NCBI GenBank assembly: GCA_003427395.1
Contig: BFEA01000041.1
Location: 4,556,738-4,608,878, forward strand
Length of the DNA stretch: 52,141 nucleotides
Reading direction: 5' to 3'
Source: Chara braunii
Taxonomy: Eukaryota > Streptophyta > Charophyceae > Charales > Characeae
The notes under the pieces were generated by a model, which worked only from the letters and a program-made list of their open reading frames with translations, did no database searches and was not told where the DNA came from. This document shows, piece after piece, positions 1-10,314 of the stretch. Position numbers and translations under genes: made by a program. Numbering within the stretch: the stretch's first letter is position 1; the number at the start of each line of letters is the position of its first letter.

Positions 1-47
1 TGCGCATTGTGATAGGAAAGGGTTCAAGAACATAGAATTCAAGATAA

Positions 48-125
48 TATAATGTAGCTCAGTGGTTAGAGCACCAGTTTGAAATGCGCATTGTGGTATA
101 AGGTTGCGGGTTCAAAACTTCGCAA
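48..125 (+). repeat. tRNA-like sequence with Pol III box A and box B
   Basis: A box-A match (TAGCTCAGTGG, 55-65) is followed by a box-B match (GGTTCAAAACT, 109-119). The separation is 54 nt instead of the 44 nt of an ordinary tRNA, so about 10 nt are extra in the anticodon/variable region. No clean acceptor stem closes around it. It is best read as a tRNA pseudogene or the head of a tRNA-derived SINE. Confidence 0.5.
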
Positions 126-220
126 CCTTACGCATGGACACCGGCAGGGCGTTAGAGTGACGCACGGCTGGACACACACCCTCATGACACAGGTGAGCTA
201 TTACAGACACTGCCTGCGCA

Positions 221-356
221 CCACCCAAGGAGTAGCCCATGGTTATTGCATGCTGGGACGGAGATGGTTCAAAAGGGTTTGTTAGGGGCCACCCAAGGAG
301 TAGCCCATGGTTATTGCATGCTGGGACGGCGATGGTTCAAAAGGATCGTTAGGGGA
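221..356. repeat. 68-bp tandem duplication (two units)
   Basis: Units 221-288 and 289-356 are nearly identical and both begin CCACCCAAGGAGTAGCCC. The duplication lies at the 5' edge of the first LINE ORF1 relic, and the apparent start of that ORF (307) falls inside the second unit. Confidence 0.85.
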
Positions 357-1276
357 TGCTCCTCAAATTCTCTGTGTTTCAAATGATGACTTGAGGCAAC
401 AGCAAGATAATTCTCCGGGTGTGTCGCAGGATTCAGGAGAAACACTAATAAATCAGCAGCTGCAGCAGCACCTTAGCCTACAACAGCTGCAGCTACAGTC
501 TCAGCAGTCTCCAAAGCAGACAGTGGTGGACCTAACGGTAGACGTCAGTCCACAAACCATTTTGGTACAACAGGTCCACCCAGAACATGGAGATCAACAA
601 CAAACACAGATGCTACTTCTGCAACACCAACAGCAGGATCCCGCTCAGGAAGTCAGTAGCTCGGTTCAGAAACAGCAGCCACACAAAGATGTTTGGAGCG
701 GAGAGTTGGACCACCCCTCCCCCATCCAAGGCACTCATCAAAAGGGGGGCCTGGTTTTGTTTCCTACCCCGGTATCGCAAGAGGCAGGGAAGCGCCAAAA
801 AATTGAGGAATACTTTAGAGAGTGGACAAGCAATTAGACCACAGAACCCTAAGGGTAACCTCTTTATTCCCGTAAGGAAGAAAGGGAATAGGTGGGACAT
901 CGGGCTATCACGTATTGGACAAGACCAATACGGAGGGGTAACTCTAAGGGGCTGGTCCACGTATGTGGAGTATTACAGTGCGGGAGACCGGGTTTTCAAA
1001 AGGGACCTGCATGACTTCATCTCTAAACACTATGACCCTGGGCAGCAGGCTACAATGACTGAGATAGGGGATCGGGCTGTAATGGCTAAGAGAGATACCT
1101 TAATGGGCCTCAAATGGTGCTCTCATGCTGCATTGCTTGATCTGCAGATTTTAAAGATTAAAGCTAATGCTGTATGGTCAATATCAAAGACTGTGACTTT
1201 TGTATGTATTATTCTGTGCAGAGGGCTGCTTCAGCCTTCGTCTGACCTAGATACAAGTCATTGGGTTAGACTCTAA
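307..1276 (+). pseudogene. LINE-A ORF1 relic (Q-rich N part plus conserved C-terminal domain)
   Basis: Two overlapping frames make one decayed ORF1. The first (307-837) is very rich in glutamine. The reading then passes, by a frameshift near 820-840, into the frame ending at 1276. The second part carries a domain with the motifs IPVRKK, GQDQYGGVTLRGW, FKRDLHDF and SKHYDPG, which recurs in the second LINE at about 3,710-4,075. ORF1 proteins of LINEs generally bind RNA. Nothing in this C-terminal domain tells me its function. The 5' part of ORF1 (RRM-like and zinc-knuckle modules) is absent, so this copy is 5'-truncated. The pairing with LINE-B is clear by eye; calling it ORF1 rests on its place directly before the endonuclease. 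Confidence 0.7.
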
Positions 1277-1399
1277 TATGGTATGGATTGAGTAATGGTT
1301 AGCTGGGATGGAAGCACTTCAGACATTTTATTGGAAGAATCCCCATTGGAGTCATGCGGCCAGAACAACCAACCTTGATATAAGGTCATTAAATGATTA

Positions 1400-1540
1400 A
1401 ACGTAAATGGGTTGGCCACTGCGGGTGCGGAAAACGAGAGGCGGTTAGCGGAGGCCCTAATTTTCAGACAACTTGTCATGCCATTTATAACAAAATCCAA
1501 GGGTCATTTTAACCAAACTTGCCACCAAGTCATAGAGTAG
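1400..1540 (+). pseudogene. LINE-A ORF2 start: endonuclease N-terminus fragment
   Basis: Translation from 1400 begins NVNGLATAG, matching the NVNGL start of the exonuclease-endonuclease-phosphatase (EEP/APE) domain in the second LINE copy (near 4,288). About 25 further codons resemble it loosely before a stop at 1538-1540. An A-rich tract and the next LINE follow, so the domain is cut off. The missing continuation may be the fragment at 9,130-9,690. Confidence 0.6.
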
Positions 1541-1560
1541 ATACCATAGTTACTAACTGC

Positions 1561-1592
1561 AAAAAAAAAAAATTAAAAAAAAAAATTAAAAA
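1561..1592. repeat. A-rich tract at the LINE-A / LINE-B junction
   Basis: Two runs of about 11-12 A are broken only by TT. The tract separates the truncated endonuclease of LINE-A from the start of LINE-B. It could be an A-rich target site or the tail of an older insertion. Confidence 0.7.
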
Positions 1593-1624
1593 CCAATAAA
1601 ACAGCAAGGCAAAGGTGCACTTTC

Positions 1625-4078
1625 ATGCAAATTTTGCCAACATTCAGTTTCAGAAATCTCACCAATGAAAAAATCAAGTGGATCTGTAAGCGATTGGCTG
1701 CTTACAAAGGCAGCCATGAAGCGATGTGTCAAGACTTTCTAATTCTTCCAATTTCCTCAACTATTTTCACAGTATTGTGCCTACACACAGCAGACAAGAC
1801 AATAATAGAAGGCTGGCACAAACTAAGATGCGAACGATCGGAGGTAAGAATCTATCCTTGGTCGCCATCGAAACAGGGACCGGATGAAAAACGCAAACAA
1901 ATGATGGAGGACTTCTATTGGGTAGAATTTAGACACATCCCAATAGAAATACAAGCAGCCTTCATATATGACTTTGAGATCAACGACGATATTGTAGACT
2001 TCATAGATCCCCTTCCCGCTTATGCGGCAAAAAGGGATGACTATTTGATGTTAGCCCTTAATCAACCGACCAACACACCCTTCAATATAGATGATGTCAT
2101 TCCCTACAGGGTAGGGGGTCGATAATACCCTATTCACACGGTTCATAAGTTGAGACCATGGTGTTTTAGGTGCAGGGCTTATGGTCATCTGAGTACAGAT
2201 CCGGCCTGTGCTCAAAATCCGGCAAAAAAAAATCGAGCCACAGGTAGACTTATCCGAGATCCTTTTAAACCAAACCTATGGCGTACGGTGGATGCGGGAC
2301 ACAAGGGGTGGGTGTACATAGAAAGTTCTAAAAAGGGTGAGGTTCCCCAAGGCTGGACATGGGAACGTAAGGAGGAACCTAATTGCGAGGCTAAGCCACC
2401 GGACTCATGGGTATCGCCAGAAGCTTCACCAAGGGCAGCAGGGAAAGGGAAATCCCCTCAAAGTAACCATAAAACAACATCTGAGCCGATGATAGATGAT
2501 GGAACACAGGGTATCACCACCTCTGGGGGAAGGGGAACAGCTGCTCAGCAGGAGGCAAAAGGAGCACCAGTCTCTCAGAGTAAGGGAAAAAAATCTTTAA
2601 TCCAACAGCAATGGAGACCGGTGCTTAAAGGTGGGAAAGCAGTCAATGATGGAAGGAATACTCTACCAGAACCAAAACCTACCGATTATGTAATTCAAGG
2701 AAATAGGGCTCATTTTTCTTACACGAGGAGGAGGAAGGATCAGATATTGAGACAGAAAGAAAAAATGATAAGGAAAAGGAAGGTGCCCTCATGATCAAGT
2801 CCCCATTTGGTATTGCAGTTAATGAAGGACAAGAGGGAGGGGAAAGGAAAAAAAAAAAAAAGGAAACAAATCACTGGGCCAAGTAAGGACACTGACCTCA
2901 ATATAATAGTAATAACATCCTCACAAAACAAGATAGGCGGAGTAGAACATGTGGCCCCGGTAGCAGAAACAGACGAAATGTTGGAGGAGAAACAAAAAAA
3001 GGAGCACACAGAGAAGGAAGAAAGGACCGCGGACCCGTTCCTGGGAGCATTTGGTCCAGCACCAATGGAAGTGGATTCTCCTTCACCAGAAGAAGACTTT
3101 GAAATGGGATAGGCAAACACACAAGAGAATTCAAATTGCTCTGAAGATAATAGGTTGAAACAGTTGACCGAATGGTTAATTAAAACCCTAAAGACCCGAC
3201 ATGGGGACGACTCGGTTGAATTCTGGGATACTTCGTACATCCAACTCCTTAACCTACTAAGTAGTAGTCCCAGTCTCAACCAGGTATTGGAGCAAGGTCT
3301 ACCCGAAGGCGCCAGCTGGTCAAGAATAAGCGAGCGGATCTTGAACATTGTGGAAGAATTGTTTCAGCCACCAATTTCATCCCAAAATAAGGGCTCTATC
3401 AAGGAGGGGGATGATTCAAGACATGACGAAAGTCTGGTGATCGAAGTATTAATGAACAGCAAGGATTCAACTACAACTGATGAAAGGAAGGAGCGTATAA
3501 CAGTGGTGGAAATAGGTGAAGAAGACCAATGTTATTCCTCTTCACAACCAAGAAAGAAAAAAATAGAAGCGGAAGAGGTAACAAAAGGAGAAGAAATGAT
3601 TGAGAATTCAGACTCCCACCAAAAAGAATCACCCAAGATCAGTGTGAAAGAGGGAGCAGATTCAGACAAAAGAATGAAAATGCGTCATGCATTAGAAAAG
3701 GGCTATGTTGCAGGTTTACCCTCTCCCAGAGGAAACTTGGTGATCCCAGTACGAAAGAAAAGTGGGAAGTGGGAAGTTGGTCTTTCCCCAATAGGACAGG
3801 ATCAGTACGGGGGAGTGACATTAAGAGGATGAATCACACACGTTGATTACCAAAGCCCGGGAGACAGGACATTTAAAAGAGACCTGCATGATTTTCTGTC
3901 AAAACATTACGACCCAGGACCCCAAGTTACGCACACGGTAATGGGGGATCAGGCTAATATGGCCAAGCGTGATACATTTGTGAAATTTGAGGATACTAAG
4001 GAAGTCGGGCTTAGATGGTATTCCCATGCGGCTCTACTAGAACTACAGCAGCTAAAGATTAAGGCTAATGTAGTATGA
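1625..4078 (+). pseudogene. LINE-B ORF1: RNA-binding protein with zinc knuckle
   Basis: One reading frame runs from the ATG at 1625 for about 2.4 kb with no frameshift that I can see. It is broken by stops at 2123, 2792, 3110, 3830 and 4076. Residues 1-166 resemble the DUF4283/RRM-like module of plant LINE ORF1 (a segment around FYWVEFRHIPIEIQ, then LMLAL). A CCHC-like knuckle follows near 2,156-2,205 (C-x2-C-x4-H-x6-C, two residues longer than the usual last spacing). Next comes a basic and acidic low-complexity stretch (2,220-3,690), then the conserved C-terminal domain (3,710-4,075). The stops at 3830 and 4076 stand where LINE-A has Trp. The product would coat LINE RNA as a chaperone, by family knowledge. 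ORF2 follows in the same frame about 50 bp beyond the last stop region. Confidence 0.75.
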
Positions 4079-4222
4079 CCGGTTGCGGAGGTATCATCTT
4101 TCCTATGCTTTGTTATTCTCAACAGACTGCTCACCTCCTCGACTTCACTAGGAGGAGGATGGGTGAGGTTGTAAATCAGTCATCTCCCTTCGAGTTAACG
4201 AAGGATTGATCCAATACAAGCT

Positions 4223-5197
4223 TTGTATGGAAAAAATTCATCCTGGCAAAGGGTCACGCGGACAACGGATTTGGATTTAAGGTTTCTTAATGTTAACGGT
4301 CTGACCACAGCCGATGCACTCACGAGAAGAGCGATCATAGAACAATTTCAAGGTGTAGGAGGAAGATTATCGCCGGATCTGATATGTATACAAGAGACTC
4401 ACCTCATGGACTCTCCAGCTCATAATCGAGCACACAATCTGATATGACCCCACCAGAGGTTCCAAGCCCACGCAACACATAACGAATCTGCAGGGGTAAC
4501 CATATGGGTTCCTCCGAACTCCAAGGCGGAGGTGATTCATTGGGAAGCAAATCAGGAGAACGGAAGATGGGTTTCAGCACTGGTAATGTTGGAAATAAAA
4601 ATTGTGTGCGTATTTAATGTATATAGTCCGAATGAGGTACAAGAACGCAAACAATTCTTTAATGATATTCATAGTCATATACCGAATGGTATCCCAATTA
4701 TAATGGCTGGGGATTTCAATGCGGTACCGGATAGATGGCTGGACAAATGAAAAATTATGTCACCATGCCCTGCCTATACAGAGGAGGACGAAATGATTAT
4801 CTAACAACTATGTGTAGCCAAAAATCTATATAACACGTACCGCAAGTTTTTTCCACAAGAACGATTATTCGCGTGTATTAGGAACACGGGTGTTCCCAAT
4901 CAATCTAGATCTAGAATAGATTTAATACTCATGTAAGAGGATTTAGATCATGCACTAGTAGGGTTAAATATCTTCTTGCAAAGTCTGTGGCCAGGAGCAG
5001 ATCACAAGATGTGTGTCATTTTACTGACCTTTAGGGAAAAACCGGATAGAGGAATAATTTTTTACAAACTCAACTCCTCCCTCTTAAAAAGAACGGACTT
5101 TAAAAATTACATTCAAGATGTATGGAATATTGGCAAACCACGAAAGATAAGCAGGAATCATACATTTCCTGGTTCAACTGTGGGCTATGCTTCTTAG
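4223..5197 (+). pseudogene. LINE-B ORF2 N-terminus: EEP/APE endonuclease domain
   Basis: The same frame as ORF1 encodes the hallmark endonuclease motifs: LRFLNVNGL, DLICIQETHL (catalytic Glu), NVYSPNE, GDFNAV (catalytic Asp/Asn) and, near 4,990, GADHKM (the S/A-D-H motif). Such domains nick the target DNA to prime reverse transcription. In-frame stops occur at 4445, 4748, 4802, 4934 and 5195. The stop at 4748 is a TGA at a position that is Trp in the third LINE fragment. The initiating region (TTG at 4223) is not a convincing start codon, so the true start is unknown. Between 5,198 and 5,669 the linker to the RT domain is badly decayed and contains a frameshift. Confidence 0.8.
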
Positions 5198-5669
5198 CAA
5201 AAAAATGCAACTAATTTTCAAAAATAGTTGTTAAACGGAGACAAGAACAAGAAATAAAGATTTATGAGAAAATACTTAAGCACGAACAAGAGGATAATTC
5301 GGGAACCATACAACCATCAGAAGACATACTATAACTCAATAATCAACTCTTCACCCTAACCCAAAACAGGGGGCAATGTTATCTCATCAGAAGTAAATTA
5401 TCCAGACACCAGTCAGAAGGTCAAATGAACTGCTCTTTCTTTGCCGTTGCTGAGGTACGGGGGTTAAAATGACGAATATAGAAGCTCTAATTGATCCCTG
5501 GTTTTCCCCACACCTGGACCCGGTCGCATCGGTTAGTAGCTTAAAGTAGCTTACGATTTTTTCAAAAACCTCTAATACATCCACGATTGATCCTCCCATA
5601 CCGGACCAAGAAACAAGGAACTTCCTGGAACCTCTTACACAGAAATTAACTCCATAACAAAAAGAAAAA

Positions 5670-6629
5670 TTGGATGCTCCAATCACCAAAGAAGAAATAT
5701 GGACTGCCCTACTGCAAATGGATGAAGACAAAACCCCAGGGATAGATGGTCTGCCCAAGGAGTTTTGGGAGGTCATATGGGCAAACCTGGCAGAGGATCT
5801 CATGGAGTACTACAAACAGGTTCAGGAATCAGGATGTATGGAAGAGATTGTGGGTCAAGGAATTCTAACCCTTTTGTACAAAAAAGGAGATAAGACAAAC
5901 ATAAGGAATTATAGATCAATCACTTTATTAACTGTGGTCTATAAAATGTTAGCTAAGGCCATAGGTAACAGATTCATTCCTGTAATGACCGACATTATTC
6001 ACGCCACTCGAAAAGGGTTTATTCATGGGAGAAATATACAGGATAATGTGTTGCTGATCAATGAAACGATTAAGTTATCGAGATAGAATCAGAGCAACGC
6101 GGCCTTTGTATTTATAGATTTCGAAAAGGCATACGATCATGTTGACAGACGTTTTCTGGAAGCATGTTTAACTAAATTAGATTTTAGACCTAAAATGAGG
6201 AGATGGATCCAAATCCTGCACTCAAATGTCACTACCAGGGTTCAAGTGAATGACTTACTGTCGCCAAAGATCCCTCTTCAAAGATCAATTAGGCAGGGAA
6301 ATCCCTTAACTCCCTTCCTTTTCGTTATCATCATGGAAGCGTTAAGAGTAAACTTGAAGGAAAACCCTAACATTCAGCGATTGAGGATAGGCAACCTTCC
6401 TAAAGAGGCGATTCCAATCTACTCCATATTTGCGGATGATTTGACAATCATGATGGAGGCCTCCAAAACTAATTTCGAGGAAATTAAGGCAATAATGGAT
6501 ATATTTTCGACCTTATCGGATATGTTAGTCAATTCGGGGAATAAAACATTGGGTTGGTGGATTCATTCACAAGGGGCGAGACCTCCAGAGCTTCCTAAGA
6601 TCAAATGGGTCCCTTTAAAGCACCCATAA
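5670..6629 (+). pseudogene. LINE-B ORF2: reverse transcriptase domain
   Basis: RT motifs appear in order: KTPGIDGLPKEFW, LLYKKGDKTNIRNYRSITLL, RKGFIHGRNIQDN, FIDFEKAYDHVDR, RQGNPLTPFLF and the catalytic FADD (6429-6440). The spacing is that of a LINE RT. A TAG at 6081-6083 interrupts the frame just before FIDFEKAYD. After about 6,608 the reading passes to another frame, showing a frameshift. The catalytic Asp pair is intact, but the protein is not. Confidence 0.88.
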
Positions 6630-8364
6630 GGGTGTTAGGGATAATTCTCACATCACAAAGGAAGCCGAACTCTAATGATATACGGATTTATTCTTCGGCG
6701 CTGGAAAAAATGAAGGTATGGAAGAATAAACACACTTCAATCTTTGGAAGAGCACTGATAATTAATAATGTGGTGTAGGCTTCAATTTGGTACAAATCAT
6801 TGTTTTGGCCTTTGAGTAGGAAACCCACAAAAGATATACAAAGACAACTTTCAGCCTTCCTTTGGCGAGGAATCACGAATTACCACATGTAATTCCAAGA
6901 GTTGCTTGGAAGACTTTAATCCAGCCAAAGACCAAAGGAGGGATTGGACTTATTGACCCAAAAATACAGTGTCAGGCTTTGGCTCTTCAAGTGGTTAAAC
7001 GTTTAATTCTAACTACAGACATTCCATGACGGGATCTGACACTGGAACAGATTCGTAGATTGACACCTCAAACCACGGAGGAAGTACATCCTCTGACATG
7101 GGTAGAGGATAGATATTGGTCTATTCCTCATACCCGAATGCATCACACCGACACAGGGGCGAGAGGTGAGGCCAAGAAGGATCTTAGACTAGACAGTTTT
7201 TGGGCTAACCTATTGAAAATTTGGCGGAAGATGCCCTTACCAGATAAGGCCATACCTGAAAGATTCGAGGAAGTCTTACATCAACCTCTTTTTGGTAACA
7301 GATGGATTACTGATCATAATGGCAGAGTCTTTATAAGCTCGGAATCCAGCGAGTTAAGGATTTGTGGGATCCGCCGAGTAAAACTTGAAAGATTGCAGAA
7401 ATGCTCAGAAAAGGGATTAAGTATGCACACAATCTAATAAATAATTTGGAAGAAATCACTTCATCTATTCCCTTGGCCTGGACAATGCTGCTTAAAAGAG
7501 GCCTGATGTTTCGAATAGCAGACTGGGTGTGTATAAATCGTTAGGATGGAGCGAAGTCAATAGGACAAATCATGGATGTACACGAAGAAGGAGTCCTGGT
7601 CAATATTTAAAAGATCCAAAAAGACAATAGAATTTCTAACAAGGATCTAGACAAGATCTTCTTCTCACACTTTGAGGAATTGTTTAGGATAAGATTCATA
7701 TAGTGTACGGAAACAAAAGGGTGGAATTTTTTTCTACCTCAGGTACCCATACCGGAGCTTTCCGTAGACCCAACTTAATGGGTATGGCGACTAAACAAGA
7801 GAAACAAACCCTTAAGACTATAATCCTTGAGTGTAAAGGCGTCCTATAGGCTACTACGTCCTAAAATGGAGGTCCCAGAAATATTACAAGAAAGATGGTA
7901 TAAACACCTAAACATAAACAAGGACCTGGTCAAACCGGTGAGGTGGTGCAAAGGCCTCAGAGAGAGAGGTCAGTCAAGTTTGCATCCCTACAGTGGCTAA
8001 TAAGACACAGATGTCTACCCACAAATGATTGGTTAATAGACCACTCTTCTCTTGAACAGAAGGGTAAGGCAGTACCATGGTGTAGATCATGTGTCCAAGG
8101 CTCCAAGCCTTCCCAAGTAGGAAAATCAGAGAAACAATTGAGCATATCTTCCGACAATGTCCAGGCTCTGTATTGCTTTGGCGATTATGAGACTGTGTAT
8201 GGAGAAGACTGACAGGCATATACTGGTCATGGGAGTGGAGGGTTATTCTCCTTGGGCAGTGGATTCCTGCATTGATTGAGTTGTCTGAATTTCAACAGAA
8301 CTTATTCCATTTAGGCAGGAAAGCGGTGCTATGGGCGTTGTAGCAGAAGAGATGTATAAGCGTC
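6608..8364 (+). pseudogene. LINE-B ORF2: post-RT region with C-terminal zinc finger (zf-RVT)
   Basis: This continuation uses at least three frames. It reads VLGIILTSQRK, then a segment like the usual W-x-x-L-x-x-PK-x-x-GG of plant LINEs (AWKTLIQPKTKGGIGLID, about 6,900-6,960), then WITDHNGRVF (about 7,300). The end has the zf-RVT signature: KFASLQWLIRHRCLPT, a CRSC pair near 8,087 and, after a frameshift, EHIFRQCP near 8,140-8,165. The finger probably helps bind LINE RNA or DNA. A TAG near 8,341 stands where context suggests Trp (LWAL-stop-QKR). Confidence 0.7.
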
Positions 8365-8748
8365 ATGGAAGGAGTTATAATTGGAAAACAAGAGGTGGTA
8401 GACATAATTCAACAATTTGTTCAATCCGAAATCAGATCTCAATACGAAAAAAGAAAAAATATAATTATTGAATTTAAACTAAAAAAAAATATCAGAGAGA
8501 GAATCTTGAAATTTAATTTGGAATGGTTAGGGGATGCATCAGGGGAGAAACTGGGGAGGGTGGTATGGCCAGGAGGGGAAGGGGATCAAGTGACCTTTAA
8601 GCGAGACTACCAGATCACCTTTCACAGCTGGTTTGACATCCAGCCAGGAACTTCTTTGAGATTACCTGAGTTTTTCTCTGACCCTTTTCCTCCTTCTGCA
8701 CTGACCCTGGTGGATCTAGGATGGTTTGGGGGGGAAGAGGGAGGTTAA
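8365..8748 (+). pseudogene. LINE-B ORF2 C-terminal tail
   Basis: An open stretch of 127 codons continues directly beyond the zinc-finger region. It is lysine-rich, then enters a less charged segment. I recognise no domain. Its position makes it the end of ORF2; the preceding TAG makes it a separate open frame here. Confidence 0.45.
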
Positions 8749-9082
8749 GCGGCTTTATTAGATAGGTGGGTGTAGAGATAGATGTAAGGTTAATCACTTT
8801 GTTCTGGTGGTCATTCTGTATGACTGAAGAGGCATCTAGAGTTCTAGGACCACAATAACACCTTACTAGAATAAGAGGGTTTTGGATTGGCACTCGATTT
8901 ATTCAATGTTATATCACAACTTATATGTAAGGGACGCTGGAACCATTTTCCAGCAAGTGCTGCTCCCCACCAATAGATCAGAGCAAAAAAATAAATAAAA
9001 AAAAATAAAAAAATAAAAAAATCCAATACTCCAAATGAGACCAAATTTGGTACCCAACAACCTTGAACGAAAACAACAACAT

Positions 9083-9114
<32 letters not shown>
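8749..9114 (+). other. LINE-B 3' untranslated region and A-rich tail
   Basis: No coding signal is visible. Two A-rich stretches occur: one with repeated AATAAA-like units at 8,985-9,021 and a run of about 30 A at 9,085-9,114. The second is taken as the terminal poly(A) because LINE-C sequence resumes right after it. Confidence 0.55.
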
Positions 9115-9116
<2 letters not shown>

Positions 9117-9129
9117 TAAAATTTGACCC

Positions 9130-9690
9130 CCAAAGGGTTTTTGGCCCAGATCCTAATTTCAGTTTTGGACCTGTTAGTCAGGAGCTGAAACTAGGGATCC
9201 TCGTTAACCACGTGTGGAGATGGGTTTCGACTCTATGGAGGCTGGATTTAGTAGTCATCTGCGTTATTAACATTTATGCTCCTAATGAGGTACAAGAGAG
9301 GGTAGTCATTTTCTATGGCTTAAACCACTAGTACTTTTGGCGCATGGGAAAATAAGAAAAAGTTGACGTTTTTCCAAACTCCTAAAGTTTCGGAGGCCGG
9401 GCCCGACGACGGCTGCCATTGATAAATCTGATCGGCGGCCGTCGTTTCGTTTCGGCCTCCGAAAAGATCGGAGGCCCACCGGAGGTTCGCAATTTTCCCA
9501 CGCGCCAAAGGTACTAGTGGTTTAAGGATTCAAATTCCAGACGGAATTCCTATAATCATGGTGGGGGATTTTAACGCTGCCCCTAAGAGATGGTTGGATA
9601 GATGGAAGTTGCCCTCTCCCTGTCCTTCATATATTCAAGAAGACGAAAATATTATTCACACACTATGTGAAAAAGAAAGTCTGAAAAATT
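9130..9690 (+). pseudogene. LINE-C fragment: endonuclease domain split by a MITE
   Basis: The left part encodes RWVSTLWRLDLVVIC and NIYAPNEVQER. The right part encodes IPDGIPIIMVGDFNAAP and RWKLPSPCPSY. They align with 4,560-4,790 of LINE-B. A 198-bp foldback element sits between them. With that element and one TTAA removed, the frame is continuous and has the same residue count as LINE-B between QER and IPxGIPII. The fragment stops near 9,690. It may be the continuation of LINE-A, split by LINE-B. Confidence 0.8.
9320..9525. mobile_element. 198-bp foldback MITE with TTAA target duplications
   Basis: Terminal inverted repeats begin ACCACTAGTACTTTTGGCGC at 9324 and end with the near-perfect complement at 9521. 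TTAA flanks both sides (9320-9323 and 9522-9525). Interior arms also pair: TTCGGAGGCC with GGCCTCCGAA and GACGACGGC with GCCGTCGT, so almost the whole element can form one hairpin. TTAA duplications are typical of piggyBac-type transposases. The terminal bases do not match the piggyBac ends I know, so the superfamily is left open. Confidence 0.85.
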
Positions 9691-10283
9691 AAAAAGAACA
9701 AAAAAGAAGGGTGAAAAACAGAGCTCCGCTTCATATCTGCATCAAAATCCATACCGCGATTTTTAAAATATCGGATCGAACAAATTTTAACAGCCACGAC
9801 GCTAGGGAGTTTCTCTTTCCTTTTCTTTCCTTCTATTATTCTTCTGGATTTATTTAGCTCTATTGAATCTTAAGTTCCCCTTTTATTATTTTGCGGGGAA
9901 CGAACGGTTCATTTCAAATTAGTAATCGTGTATGGGCGGCCTAGACTATCCGACCCCTCGCGTCTCATTCCGCATGAGGGTGGCCGTCTAGGCCTCGCAG
10001 CGTAGAGCTCCCAAAAGGGAGCACCCGCAGCCCCTTCGGTAGGAGGCTTATCACCTCCTGTGGGTGGTCATAAGCCCCCTCCTTGCCATCCGACACGGGT
10101 ACCCATCAAGAACAGTCCGATAGCCCCCTAAAAAAAAGAAGAAAAAGTTGGTTGGTATCCCGTTATGGGACCACTGTGTGTCGAGTCCACGGTCATTTCA
10201 AGTCGAGTTGAAAAGACTACGGACACTTATTGTTACAGACGCTTATGTAAGTGACCGTAGGGTCTTAGCTGTTTTTTTTTAAA
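9691..10283. other. Non-coding, hairpin-rich GC segment
   Basis: No ORF of note. Between 9,940 and 10,080 several short inverted repeats follow one another: GGCCTAGAC with GTCTAGGCC, GCTCCC-AAAA-GGGAGC, and GGCTTAT with ATAAGCC around a tetramer-rich loop. The sequence composition (GC-rich and structured) differs from the AT-rich flanks. It could be part of an unrecognised element or an RNA-coding relic. Confidence 0.4.

Positions 10284-10314
<31 letters not shown>
10284..10314. repeat. (ATT)n microsatellite
   Basis: About ten ATT units follow a T-run. Confidence 0.95.

Larger units (their letters stand above)
1601..9114 (+). mobile_element. LINE-B, near full-length non-LTR retrotransposon (decayed)
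   Basis: In order it has ORF1 (RRM/DUF4283-like region, CCHC knuckle, conserved C-terminal domain), ORF2 (EEP endonuclease, reverse transcriptase, C-terminal Cys/His finger) and A-rich 3' tracts at 8,985-9,021 and 9,085-9,114. This layout fits the L1-type LINEs of plants. The 5' and 3' limits are inferred from the flanking LINE pieces and the terminal poly(A). No unambiguous target-site duplication was found, because both ends abut A-rich sequence. Multiple stops and frameshifts show that it cannot move by itself. Confidence 0.8.

Noticed and set aside
3830-4750. TGA read as tryptophan (alternative genetic code)
   Set aside because: Three TGA codons align with Trp in paralogues, but TAG and TAA stops also interrupt the same ORFs, frameshifts are present, and the gypsy element has stops at non-Trp sites. 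Decay explains it without recoding.
9940-10130. Possible homology between 9.9-10.1 kb and 50.8-51.0 kb
   Set aside because: Both are GC-rich with GAGGGTGG and CAGCCCCTT words, but no continuous alignment holds over more than about 12 bases.
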